This document shows positions 23,831-35,039 of a stretch of DNA of 64,000 bases, in pieces. The stretch's first letter is position 1. Each line of letters opens with the position of its first letter. The stretch lies in assembly GCF_905220365.1 (NCBI RefSeq), contig NC_061132.1, forward strand, positions 1,240,001 through 1,304,000, written 5' to 3'. The translations under genes and the position numbers were made by a program. The stretch is from Vanessa cardui. Lineage: Eukaryota > Arthropoda > Insecta > Lepidoptera > Nymphalidae. The notes below the pieces were generated by a model, which did not search any database, was not told where the DNA came from, and worked only from the letters and a program-made list of their open reading frames with translations.

Positions 23831-24532
23831 AGGTATATTATTCAATATAAGATTATATAGATAATAAAAACAATAAATATACACGCATACAATTCATAGT
23901 TACATTGTCCTTTATATTTTAATGTAATACGTGTTTTTAAAATACTGCTACTTGACAATACGCTTGGATATTAATCAAATTGCTGAGTAGCTCGCAAGTT
24001 CTATGAAATATACTGAAAAAAATCTACATAACTCTTGATGATTGATATTTCCTTTGGCTAACTACAAAGCTACTTTCTAATAGCACAATGGCATTTTCTA
24101 GATAGACAATATTAACTGCACATTGAGTTATGATTGCGTTATGACTATAGGATTCTGAGTTTAAATATAATTAAAACTTTACCGTTCTCCATTGAAGAGT
24201 AACTTTCACGGACGATTAAGCATGCTGAATTAAGCACGGCGATGTAAATAGAAAAAAAAGACAACTAAAAAAGTATTAATCATTTATGACGAATACAAAT
24301 CGACAAACAATAAATACCAGACTAACTTAAATAGGTCGAATTTTATTTATTCTTTTTTTAACATAGGTAGACTGTCAAATTGGAGATCTAATGATAGCTT
24401 ATCATTGTGTCTATCGCCCATAGACTGAAGAATATGATAAATCGACACATAACGTCGACAGACAGACATACGTCATCACTTTTATTAATTAACCACAATA
24501 TATATTAAACTAAAATTAGTCATTATTTCATC
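23831..24532. other. No gene or repeat recognised
   Basis: AT-rich. Confidence 0.4.
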
Positions 24533-24664
24533 TCACCGGTAACATTCTTTCTGATCGTCTTTCACACAATCCATCCATCGTTTCCTTGGTCGTCCTCTAC
24601 CTCTATATCCATCCACATCCATGCTCAATATATTCCTTCCTTGCAATATATTCCTCTTTCCTCC
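24533..24664 (-). pseudogene. RTE-type LINE reverse-transcriptase C-terminal fragment
   Basis: A 44-codon open frame ending TGA at 24533 reads ...NILSMDVDGYRGRGRPRKRW then MDCVKDD. The GRGRPxKRWMDCVKDDM signature is characteristic of the C-terminus of RTE-clade reverse transcriptases, very common in Lepidoptera. Everything upstream of the signature is missing. This is direct evidence that RTE elements, plausible drivers of the small repeats here, have been present. Confidence 0.75.
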
Positions 24665-24744
24665 GATGTTGCCATATACAATAATTTATATAATATAACA
24701 ATAAATATATATTCTATTATCAATTTATATTTTTTGCGAGTCAA

Positions 24745-24850
24745 CTGGCAAATGCTGCTAGAACCCTTGCCACCATTCAACGCGGTCAAGATTTATACTG
24801 TAATTATATTTAATTCATATTTGTATACATTTTCATATATATACAAATCG
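24745..24850 (+). pseudogene. Family J LINE tail fragment
   Basis: Encodes LANAARTLATIQRGQDLYCN, aligned with the end of the open frame at 8103-8306. The following TTCATATTTGTATA is shared as well. Truncated 70 bases closer to the 3' end than the 8.1-kb copy. Confidence 0.6.
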
Positions 24851-25199
24851 TTTATTTATTCTAGTTTCAGTATATTTAATATTATTATAAAATATAATCG
24901 CATTATATATAGTAATCATTTTATTATAACTACACTTTTGGATATATCCAAAATATAAATTAATTACATATGATTTCTATATTCGGTATGTCCAATATAT
25001 ATAAGGCATGGTAGATAGCATATATAGTCGGCTATACATGTACGACAATAAATGTTTCACATCAAATTTGTACATATATATGTACGTTACATATATAGCG
25101 TTGTCATAGACATATATAAGTGTATGCAACATTTTATGAAGACTGTTTGATTTATTTAAGATAGAATAGGTATGTTACAAATAAAGAAAATTTAATTTA
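24851..25199. other. AT-rich stretch
   Basis: Rich in ATATAT-type short runs and self-complementary TACATATATATGTA near 25074. No gene. Confidence 0.4.
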
Positions 25200-25207
25200 C
25201 TTTAAGT

Positions 25208-25517
25208 ATAAAGCCGAGAAAGCCCAGTGGTTAGAACGCGTGCATTTTAACCGATGATTGCGGGTTCAAACCCAGGCAGACACCACTGTTTAATCATGTC
25301 CTTAATTTGTGTTTATAATTCATCTCGTGCTCGGCAGTGAAGGAAAACATCGTGAGGAAACGTTCATGTGTCTAATTTCATAGAAATTCTGCCACATGTG
25401 TATTCCACAAACCCGCATTAGAACAGCGTGGTAGAGTAAGTTCCAAACTCTTCTCCTCAAAGGGAGAGGAGGCCTTACCCCAGCAGTGAAATATTTATAG
25501 GCTGTTGTTGTTGTTGT
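25208..25517 (+). mobile_element. Family A SINE, full length with target duplication
   Basis: Sense head AAGCCGAGAAAGCCCAGTGG, box B GGGTTCAAACCCAGG, and a (TTG)n tail. CTTTAAGT at 25200-25207 is repeated at 25518-25525, an 8-bp target duplication. Confidence 0.85.
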
Positions 25518-25839
25518 CTTTAAGTTATTACAAGCAAGTTCATTAATCGATTTTCAAACTAACTTTGAACCTGTCATCGCCATCAGCATTCCTAAGCCAT
25601 GTTTCTTTAAAGGTTTCAATAAAAACCCGACCAATTATCATTGTACCGGTACACACATGTCTACAAGCTAAATGTCAGCCATTCACGTTTAGTAGAATTG
25701 TATCAACATTCCAACACAGCTGACGTTTATAAAGGTAAAGGTAATTACTATAATTACTACATACAATATATAGATCTATATATGTAATTCTAGATCTCGC
25801 ACAAATATATTCTGAGCACAGGATACATCTTATCGAAAG

Positions 25840-26070
25840 AAACGAGCCAACTGATGGTAAGTGGTCACCACCGCCGACAGGTAATGTGAGAAATATTAAT
25901 CATATCTTATATTGCTAACTCGACCCCAACCTTGGCAAGAAGATGGGTACAAACTTGTGCCTGTAGTTACACTGGGTCACTAACCCTTCAAACCGGAACA
26001 CCATTATACTGCTGTTTGCTGAATGTCTGATGAGTGGGTGGTACCTACCATGGCGGTATCCACAAGTATA
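25840..26070 (+). repeat. Family B repeat, diverged
   Basis: CCAACTGATGGTAAGTGGTC, CCTGTAGTTACACTGGGTC, CTTCAAACCGGAACACC and GATGAGTGGGTGGTACC. The start is lost. Confidence 0.7.
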
Positions 26071-26559
26071 AGTCCATGGGCGTTGATGTATTTTTTGGCG
26101 ATCCACTTAGTTATTACTGATAAAATAAAAAAAAGTTGTGAATAAAATTTCTTTTTATCAAACGCCCGAAATATCCGAAAGTAGGTAAACGAAAAATCAT
26201 AATAATTTTTTTTACCGTACTGACCGTATTACCAGCTTCATAATACAAAGCCTCCAACACTGCGTTACGTCATAATATAACTGTTTGAACCAACCGTGAA
26301 GCCGCTGATGATTCAGGTTAACTGGGTCACTTCGCTGAACTTCGCGAAAATAAACGAACGTTTTTTTTATTTAGTTGCGAATCTATTGCACCCATTTACT
26401 TAATATGTATAACTATACCACATTGAGATGTGGATCTGATTGGGTGCAAAAGAGAGGTATGGAAAGGTTTAGGAGAGGCCTACGCCGCAGAGGCGTTTAC
26501 TACAAACATCATTTAATTTTTATTCATATTAATTTATAAACAAAAAACTATCATATCAT
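26071..26559. other. No gene or repeat recognised
   Basis: AT-rich. Confidence 0.4.
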
Positions 26560-26850
26560 TACATAGTATAAAACAGTGAGAGTGTTTGTCTGTAATTTTA
26601 AAAGAAACGCTTTTTTACGAAATGCATATGAAATACTGTAATGTAATATATTACAGTATTTCATATGCAGTTTTTGTCTGTTTTTTTTGTTCCGGCTAAT
26701 CTCTGCAAGGGCTGAACCGATTTTGACAGAACTTTCACTGACAGACAGCTGGTGTAATAAGGAGCTGGTGTAACCTAGGCTACAACAATAACTTTTTTGA
26801 TAAATTCAAACGCGAATGAATTTGCGGGCACCGCTTTTTACGTATGTACG
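26560..26850 (+). repeat. Family H repeat containing a perfect hairpin
   Basis: Starts with ACATAGTATAAAAC (as in family C), then GTTCCGGCTAATCTCTGC, GAACTTTCACTGACAG and a tail AACGCGAATGAATTTGCGGGC. The hairpin at 26623-26669 interrupts it. Confidence 0.65.
26623..26669. repeat. Perfect 20-bp inverted repeat, 7-nt loop
   Basis: TGCATATGAAATACTGTAAT at 26623-26642 is exactly reversed and complemented at 26650-26669. Not present in the other two family H copies. Confidence 0.85.
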
Positions 26851-27357
26851 TTTCTAAAAGTGCCAATATTTATGGACGACATTATTACCATTTTGTCTGT
26901 TTGGTAGTCTGTTAACTCATATGAATGACGAATCAAGCCTGGACACAAAGTTATCTAGGGCATGTCATTAATAGACGAATCCTATTTTGTAAATCTCATA
27001 TCTTGAATTCGTATTCGTTTTTTCTTTCATTTTAATTAATGGCATTAATTTGTTATAACCGGCCTTTGCCGAATAGTTGCATCAGACTCCATTTGCATAA
27101 TGATAAAAGGTTTGTATGTATGTACTTTTATATACATGTTTGCAAATTAAATTGTAAACAAACGAATACGGCAGAGAATGCAGTTTGAGGCCATATTGGG
27201 ACAGCTATTACACTTGTTTGGAGGAATTGCCTTAACGATAATTGTGCAAATGTGTTTGTTGGTTTTTAAAAGCAAATGAAATGCATCAGTTGTCAATTTG
27301 TTATGATATACGTACCAAAGTACGTTAGCCTTTTGGCCGTTGCTCTTGAGCAAAAAT
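26851..27357. other. No gene or repeat recognised
   Basis: AT-rich. Confidence 0.4.
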
Positions 27358-27425
27358 AACCGGTGAGTTTCTTTCGCCGGTTCTTCTCAGGTCAGGATAT
27401 TATTTTTTCGAATCGATGGTAGTAA
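27358..27425 (+). repeat. Family F LINE tail fragment
   Basis: GAGTTTCTTTCGCCGGTTC and TTCTCAGGTCAGG, sense, most like the variant at 10850-10985. Confidence 0.55.
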
Positions 27426-28009
27426 TTAAGTAATAAGCAAGTATAATGCTTCTATTATGAATAACTACCGCGACTTGGAATCGCCAAAAATAGTTAAAAA
27501 AATAAAGTTATGCGCAGATTGTTAGTCTTCCTAGAGAATGGCCGAGATCGAAATTGGGTAGAATGACATCATACCTTGTTTAAATTCGATATTTTTCGTG
27601 TTAATATATTTTATTTTTATAAATAGTAACGGTCTTGAAAACGTTTCATCAGAGTCATTTAATGAAATATACTTTATTCATAAGCTTCTCAGATTCATAA
27701 GATGTTAATATAGTAGAAGAACGGTAGAATGACTGGTATATCAACCCTTTTGAAAATACTGGAAGGACTGTCCGAAAAAATAAACCACCAATAAGCCATC
27801 CATATTGTGTAAAATAGCCGATAATTGGCTTATTCATATATGCTTAGTGTAATTTTTTTTGTCTGTTTCGAACGATACTTCGTCTGATAACTCGTTACTC
27901 GACAATTTTCGATCCAGTTCCAGATCTCATTATTTCGCCTTCGGAAATGTCCATAAGAAACAACACTTGAAATAAACGTCAAGAATTTTTGTATGATTTA
28001 TTTAATAAA
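27426..28009. other. No gene or repeat recognised
   Basis: AT-rich. Confidence 0.4.
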
Positions 28010-28250
28010 CTGGCGACCTACCTGACTTCGCACGGATGCAATATTAAAAATTTACGACATCACTTTAAAACCTCTGAAATTATAAGTTTCTCTACTATAT
28101 TGTGCATGTTTTATACACATAAACATCTCTTGAATCAATCTTTCTATTAAAAAAACCGCATCAAAATCTTTTGATTAATTTTAAAGATCTAAGCATACAT
28201 AGGGATAGACAGCGGTAAGCGACTTTGCTTTTATACTATGTAATGATATA
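28010..28250 (-). repeat. Family C repeat, antisense member of an inverted pair
   Basis: From ACTTCGCACGGATGCAATA (tail) through AAACCGCATCAAAATC to GACAGCGGTAAGCGACTTTG and TATACTATGTA (head) at the right. Confidence 0.75.
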
Positions 28251-28264
28251 TCACTTTTTAAGTG

Positions 28265-28494
28265 TTAACAATACATAGTATAAAACGAAGTCGCTTTCTC
28301 TGTCCCCATATCCCTATGTATGCTTTAATCTCAACGAAACGGATTTTATTGTGTTTTTTTTTTTTTAATAGATAGAGTGATTCGACAAGAAGGTTTTTAT
28401 ATTTATACATGGACAATTTAGTAAATAAACACTGATAATTTTCACCAATCATGTCAAATCATTGCACCCGTGCGAAGCCGGGACTGGTCGTTAA
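28265..28494 (+). repeat. Family C repeat, sense member of an inverted pair
   Basis: Head ACATAGTATAAAACGAAGTC starts about 20 bases after the head of the antisense copy. The tail is GCACCCGTGCGAAGCCGGGA. Confidence 0.75.
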
Positions 28495-29424
28495 TATCTT
28501 ATATAGATTTACATACGACTATTTACTGTTACAGATACATGTAACCTTTGTTGCATTTCCTGAAGTTGCAGACAGAATATTATCGAAACATATATCTCAT
28601 ATTGTGAAATTAAGTATCGAATATATAAATAGACGGTGTTATTTGTAACATATCGTGTTCAATACTGAGGTAACAGCGATTAATATTCATTATGCTTCGT
28701 CATCTTTATGTCACTTACGCCATAATATGGGATTACAAAAATTATGCTGCATTCGTAAATTTCACGTTACATCGCTTTATGACCAATGTTACGCAAATAT
28801 CGCGGGTTTAATCATATTCGGAGTATTGTTTATTAATGCCGTGTTTGTCTTTTGATCTGAATCTATGTTTAGATTAAAGCACGTGACATCATCTGCGTTA
28901 ATGTTTGGTTTTTCTCGCCCGTCTCCGTTTATTGAATAAGAAATGATTCATTGCTTTAGTTGCAGCGATGAGAGAAATCAATATAAATTTAATATAGAAT
29001 ACAGTTTGAATTTGTTTAAAAATTGAGAATTTCTTCTTTGGTATTTTATGGTAAATATAACTCATTAAAATATTCACTTTTTTACTCGCAGTAATTATAA
29101 AGACATATTGTCTGAGACCGTATAAATAGGTATGTAATCTATTAAAAAAACTGAATAAAATTTCGTTTGAAATAAACCAAATTTTAAGTATAAAAAAAAA
29201 TGTTTTTTACTCTTGGCATTGAAGACCATATGGCTGTATTTTACCCTCTGTATTGTGCATTTCCGGCTTACAATCTTATTTTTTTTATTTTACTTCCGCA
29301 CAGAATCTAATTAAAAGAAATTAAAAATACCGAAGGGGATTTTTTGAGATCTCTTTTTATAGACAAACATCCTTTTTGCATTTCCAATTAGTAAAATAAA
29401 GAACATGTGATGCAAGGGAAACTA
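28495..29424. other. No gene supported
   Basis: Open frames of about 65 codons at 28451-28648 and 28655-28855 have no recognisable features; the first starts inside a repeat. Confidence 0.4.
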
Positions 29425-29563
29425 TTTATAACTAAAGTTATTAATTGCGGGATATTTACCATGTTTTTTATTTTTATTCGGTGGAGCTCGACATTTCGAC
29501 ATTATCTACGAATGTCTTGTTCACAAGACTCAGTATCCCGCAATTAATAACTTTAGTTATAAA
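29425..29563. repeat. Perfect 30-bp inverted repeat around 79 bp, candidate MITE or foldback
   Basis: Bases 29425-29454 (containing ATTAATTGCGGGATA) are exactly reversed and complemented at 29534-29563. The centre contains GGTGGAGCTCGACATTTCG and AATGTCTTGTTCACAAGACT. No obvious target duplication was seen outside the arms. Confidence 0.75.
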
Positions 29564-29604
29564 AATAACTATATTTATTTAAAATCTATTTTTAAATCAA
29601 TCTA

Positions 29605-29730
29605 TACTAAAAATAGAAATGCGAAAGTAGCTCTGTCTGATTTTCACAAACAATTTTTTTATAAAACAAGCTTAAAACTCCAAAGGCACCTTTTTTCTCG
29701 CTGTATAACGCATGAGGATTTTCATCCACA
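29605..29730 (+). repeat. Family D fragment (5' part)
   Basis: AAATGCGAAAGTAGCTCTGT, CAAGCTTAAAACTCC and AAAGGCACC keep the D order, then similarity fades. Confidence 0.55.
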
Positions 29731-30329
29731 TGAAGTGGGATGTATGTGGGACTTGCTTGTGGCCAGGACTGCGCGCTTTTGCATATACCTAATCCTTCCT
29801 TATAGGCTATTTATATCTAATCACTGACAATCTAACCTAAAAACGCCAGGGAAACAATTAGTATTACATACTCTGGTATAGGTTTAATGTATATGTCTGT
29901 TCGTTTATTTATATGTCAGAAAGATATTCCTTCGAAGCCATTAAATCTTAAGATTCAAGGCATCAATTACCTGGCATTTCGAGTAGATTTCCAATGCGTG
30001 TTGAGAACTATTCTAAGAACTAGGAAAATTCTCGAAGCTACACATTTAGAAAGGCTTAAGGACTTTATTTAGGTGGCAACCTTAAATCGTTAGAAGCATT
30101 GCAATAACAAAAATATAAAAATACAAATTTGATGTAGAAAACCTTCTTTCCACATCCGTAAGCACCAAGTCCGGTTCGTGTAGGTGGCGACTGAGTCACG
30201 GATGATATCATCTCACTCACAAAGGCTCTCGAGGAGTGTCCAGTCATATAAAATCTCCATAACACGCAAACGGTACTCAAACATATTGACACCATTAGCG
30301 ATGTGGACTTTTATAAACAATATTTGTTA
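29731..30329. other. No gene supported
   Basis: A 76-codon minus frame at 30065-30295 covers a slightly GC-richer patch without recognisable motifs. Confidence 0.35.
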
Positions 30330-30500
30330 AAAACTGTAAAAGCTGCTCCTTTATGACCCAGTGCTGGGCAAATGCCTAAACATTGCTCGATAATGGGTCG
30401 GTGGATACATTTAGTATAACTTGGTTATACCATAATCCTTGCGGTAACTCAGTGTTGCTAGTCAGGGCTTGAAACCGCAACCATCGGTTAAGCTCTTCGA
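30330..30500 (-). mobile_element. Family A SINE, very old
   Basis: CAGTGCTGGGCAAATGCC, then GGGTCGGTGGATACA, then GGCTTGAAACCGCAACCATC and GGTTAAGCTC follow antisense A order. Confidence 0.5.
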
Positions 30501-31528
30501 AAGAGAAGATGAAACAAGTGACTACCCGCAGGGGTATTCTGTTAGTAGAAACTCATAACTCACCGTAGAAATCGAACGTGGAATGATAAATTGTGATTTG
30601 CAACATTAACCTGAATAATCATAGAATTTATAAGATACACGTATCAAAATGGCGTATCTCCAAAAAAAACTTCTACGATTCTCATAGTGCTGATTGATCA
30701 GGCACTTTGATTAAGTTTTTGTGTTAGTACTTTTTTTTAATTATAATTTCTACCAACGATGTATCTTAAAAATGTTATTTTACTTGTGTCCCTAATAAGA
30801 ATGGGACTAATTATCACTGTAAAACGCAACGATTCGAACACCATAATTAAACCACAATAATATCCTGTCTGTATATCAGGATACAAGCTTCTATTTCATC
30901 TATAAAGAAATCAATGCTAAATAATGATTCAGTCGAGAAGGAAGGAACAATAATCTTCCGCCCTTCAAACAATTCCTGCAATACTTCAAAAGTCTCCGGT
31001 AATCCGATAAAGAGACCCTGGTACCCAAGCGGTATAAAGGGCCTTTTACCGGTTTTTTAGACACCGGAAACTTCAGCACCGGAAACTCTGGCACACGTGC
31101 TCTTTCTCATCACTTAGCTCGAGATCACTTACGGATACTTATTTTAATTTAGGAGTTAATTTATTAGAAAGGGAATGTAGAGTTCGCCGCGTCTCATTTA
31201 TAACGTATGGAGTGGTGTGGTACGCTATTTAATTGTAAAGTTTGATGACGTATTTTTAATGAACAACTTTATTCATGTAAATTTCATTTCCAATTTTGTT
31301 ATAACACATTCACACGAATCGATTCTCATAAATATACTTCTAAATCTTTTAATACTGCAAAAGACATCAAAAACGTCTGAACTGACTTTAATTTAAAATA
31401 AGACAATTTTGTTCTTTATCCGAATATTATATGTGCCAACGATATTAGTTAACTAAAATCAAAACATCGCAAATCTAAATTAAAAATCATCTATACATAC
31501 TTTATATGGATTTTACGTAAAAAATTAA
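30501..31528. other. No gene supported
   Basis: A 64-codon minus frame at 30900-31094 holds a short repeated motif (ACACCGGAAACTTCAGCACC, then CCGGAAACTC) encoding FPVLKFPVSKK. Nothing known matches. Confidence 0.35.
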
Positions 31529-31665
31529 CTCGGTGGTATGGCCTTATGCAAGCACAAGTAGGTACCACCCAACACACATTCCACCGCCTAATTACTACCA
31601 TCAATGCAAGGGTCACTTAACGGACCAACAGGTGGCCTATTCGCCAGTCTGCCTATTTGTTCCGA
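31529..31665 (-). repeat. Family B repeat, antisense, internally deleted
   Basis: TCGGTGGTATGGCCTTATGC, GTAGGTACCACCCA, then a jump to AACAGGTGGCCTATTCG. Confidence 0.6.
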
Positions 31666-32786
31666 AAAGTACAATGTATGAAACAATATGGTAAAAATAT
31701 ATTTGTGTATAATAAGCCTATAAATTATTTAAATTACCCTATTTATAAATAATATTCTTTAAATATTGTATAGCTTTTAGCTAATGAGTTATATTCAATT
31801 CTAATTATATAAATGTAAAATTAATAAAGTAGATTGTAATAAAACTTCAAAAATTATTAATATTGCAAACTATTATAATCGATAATTATTTGCTGTTCGC
31901 GTTTTCTCAAAGCTGGGTTTTCAATATACATACACGGCACTGATCTTTATAAAGCCTTTTCAAAAATAATTCCACGTAGATTTTCTTAATTTAACGTTAC
32001 AAAGATTAAATACTGGGTCTAATAACTGAATTTACCTGCACTGTTATAACAATAACATCAAAATAGATTATTATTGTCATATCCATTCAACCCTTAAAAC
32101 ACAATTACTGGTGGTAGCTGTACTAATAACAGATGTTTTGATCGTCAGCTGTTAGTACAAGGTGTGCTGATGACATTTGAATGACGCATCTGCCATTTTT
32201 TAGACGAATTAGACTTGAAACTGGTGGAGTAACGGTACTATTGCTAATATGGTATGATCTGATGCTTTCGATGCTTAGAATGTAATAATCAATATAATAA
32301 TATTGATGTTATAACGAGTCCTTCGTTAGTTAGAGTTAGAGGCAGCAGATACTGAGGTCCTAGGTTCAAGAGAGACCAGTAGTTGTTATTGGGTTATCTG
32401 TGTATCCCAGAATTTGTATGTAGACAATGTTTATTTACAATCAGATGCCTGAAAATCATGTAAAGCCATCAGAAAACCTTCCTGATGGTCCTTCATCTGA
32501 TGCATGATTTACTTGACAACAAACGCGAACGAAGCCGCGTGCGACATAAGATATTACACAACTGATACTAGTGGAATATTCTGAAACAAGGAACTCGAAT
32601 CTCACCACAGAACATGAGTTTAAAATGTCAGAATATTAAATGTGAAATTAGATGATAAAAATTATAAGATATACTACACGTATCACTTTAAGTCAACATT
32701 TTACGAGAGAAATACGAAATGTGTTTTTTTTTTCAGAATCGCTCTACAGTAGTTATAGTAATATACTTGCTAGGGTCAACCTTTTT
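31666..32786. other. AT-rich, one repeat scrap
   Basis: ACAAACGCGAACGAAGCCGCG at about 32518 is an isolated family D tail. An imperfect hairpin with TGTACTAA/TTAGTACA arms lies at about 32117-32160. Confidence 0.4.
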
Positions 32787-33087
32787 TTATGTTATACGAC
32801 GAGACGAACGAGCATATGGGCCACCTGATGGTAATTGTAAGGTGTAAGATGGTAAGTAATCATCACCCATAAGACAATGACGCTGTATGAAAAATTAATC
32901 ATTCCCTACATTGCCAATGCGCCACTAACCTTGGGAACTAAGATTTTATGTCTCTTAGTCTTGTAGTTACACTGGCTCACCCTTCAAACCGGAACACAAA
33001 AATACTGAGTATTGTTGTTTGGCGATAGAATATCTCATGAGTGTGTGGTACCTACCTAGGCGGGATGGACAAAGCCCAACCACGTAA
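32787..33087 (+). repeat. Family B repeat
   Basis: GAACGAGCATATGGGCCACC, ACCTTGGGAACTAAGATTTT and CTTCAAACCGGAACAC in order. A small duplication around GGTAATTGTAAGGTGTAAGA distinguishes it. Confidence 0.75.
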
Positions 33088-33574
33088 TATATGCTATGTG
33101 CTGTATGGTAAAGAATAAATTAAAAAAATATATTTATTTATGACTATCGTATTAGCCATCACTCAGATAAATAAGAGTACGTATATCTGACGTCCTTCGT
33201 GCTAAAAAACCTCTTCAAAGATAAGGTTGCAATTTTATCATTCCAAGTATTACGACCTAAATAGTATCAGAATAATATTTATTTAATACATAATGTACTT
33301 AAATTGAAGTTACTTTTTATTTCAATAGAACCAAAATATTCAAAACATCTGTATCCATTATCTTGGGGTATAGACAAACAAATTTTACTATTAGTAAAAA
33401 TTTAATTTAGTAGAATTTATTTTTACTAGATAGAAGTAATGTTTAGTAAAAATGATCTGTAACAATCCTGTATGTTAGAAGCGTTTCTCACTCCTGTAAG
33501 GCTATTCTATAAACAGTAAAATCGAATCACACCACAGAAGACTATTGTGAAATGTGTCATTGGCTAAAAAATTG

Positions 33575-33615
<41 letters not shown>

Positions 33616-34745
33616 ACAGAAGAATCAAAATAAATCAGTAGTCAACATCAAAAACATACAACAACATTCACAAGTGAAAAACGAAGTGAAATCTCGCAGG
33701 CTTTACGCAAACCAATCTGATGAAATGAATATTGATTTAATTGTTACTTTTATTATATGCATACATTCAAATATTTATCGTAAAAATAATTTATTACTTG
33801 ATATTAGTTAACGACACAGGATCGTCGAACAGCGAGGTCGAACCGACTAATTGTATGTAAATTTATTTGTGTAGTGGGAATACTAATTAAATTAGGCGGT
33901 GTGTATTATCTAAAGGCGCTGTGTGTGACGAATGACCGACGGTCATATCGTCCTTGACAATGTCAGCGATATATGACTTATTTCCTATTATAACAATCAC
34001 TACAATTATAATCATTATTTTGATTATTTCGTAAAAACTAAATACCAAACGATGATTAATCACGAAACCTCAGAAACTATGACACCTACAAACTTCAAAT
34101 GTGACAGTTAGGTTCCTAATAGGGTGTAGATCCACAAGAATCGATGTTACGAAAATCTACCCCTAAGGGAAGTAAAAGTTGGTTTCGCATTCATATTATT
34201 AGCATAGATTTGTTGACTTATGTAAGGCATATTATGAATTTGGTCATATTTTCTTGTATGGATTAAACATATTATTGTATTGAAAATATAGATCGGATGG
34301 GTTACTTATGAAATAAATAACATTTACATATACTTATCGACTTCTAGAATAGCATATTGCTGTTCTAACTATTCGTGCCCTATACTGCGTTTATTAGTGC
34401 ATTTGAAAGCATTATATTTTTTTGGGATAAGTATATCCCAATAAAGTAATTATTATTACACTTGTCTAAATAACAAAGCACCGTTCCAGTTCCATCCAAT
34501 CGATCCTAATTCACAGTTAAACTATTTATTATTTCAGAATCTTGAATGCAATAATTTCGTAAGAGACCTTGACGTTTCTTTAGATCCGATTGCAGAACAA
34601 TATATTTTAATTGATAGAGCAATACGAACCTATCACCAAGGTACTGAAGACCGCAACTGTGTCCACTTATAATTGGATATTGTTACAAGTAATTAGATAC
34701 TATTCCACAATGAATTTTGACATACATAGCTTTTGATAATCCCCT
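33088..34745. other. No gene supported
   Basis: AT-rich. An 85-codon plus frame at 33554-33811 is built on the AT microsatellite and is not credible. Confidence 0.45.
33577..33612. repeat. (AT)18 microsatellite
   Basis: Thirty-six uninterrupted alternating A and T bases. Confidence 0.95.
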
Positions 34746-34755
34746 TTGTTCGAAA

Positions 34756-35029
34756 CAACAATAACAACAGCCTGTTATTTCCCACTAGTGGACTAAGGCG
34801 AAGAGGTTTTGGACATTTTCTATCACGTGTTCCAATACGGGTTGGTGAAATACACATGTGGCAGAATTAATTTAGACACATGAAGGTTTCATCACGATGT
34901 TTTCCTTCACCGCCGAGCACGAGATGAATTACAAACACAAATAAAAAACATTCAGTGGTGCCTTGGTTTGAACTCGCAATCATCGGTTAAGATGCCCGCG
35001 TTCCAACCACTGGGCCATCTCGGCTCTTG
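34756..35029 (-). mobile_element. Family A SINE with target duplication
   Basis: Antisense, somewhat deleted in the middle. Head AACCACTGGGCCATCTCGGC is intact. TTGTTCGAAA (34746-34755) and TTGTTCAAAA (35030-35039) form a 10-bp direct repeat with one mismatch. Confidence 0.8.
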
Positions 35030-35039
35030 TTGTTCAAAA

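Noticed and set aside
30900..31094. 64-codon minus frame encoding a K/P/F-rich peptide
   Set aside because: The motif comes from a short tandem repeat of CCGGAAACT; no start context, domain or conservation evidence.
32725..32790. Splice acceptor after a long T tract (TTTTTTTTTTCAG)
   Set aside because: The following open frame runs into a family B repeat and stops there.
33554..33811. 85-codon frame with a long isoleucine-tyrosine run
   Set aside because: The run is the translated AT microsatellite.
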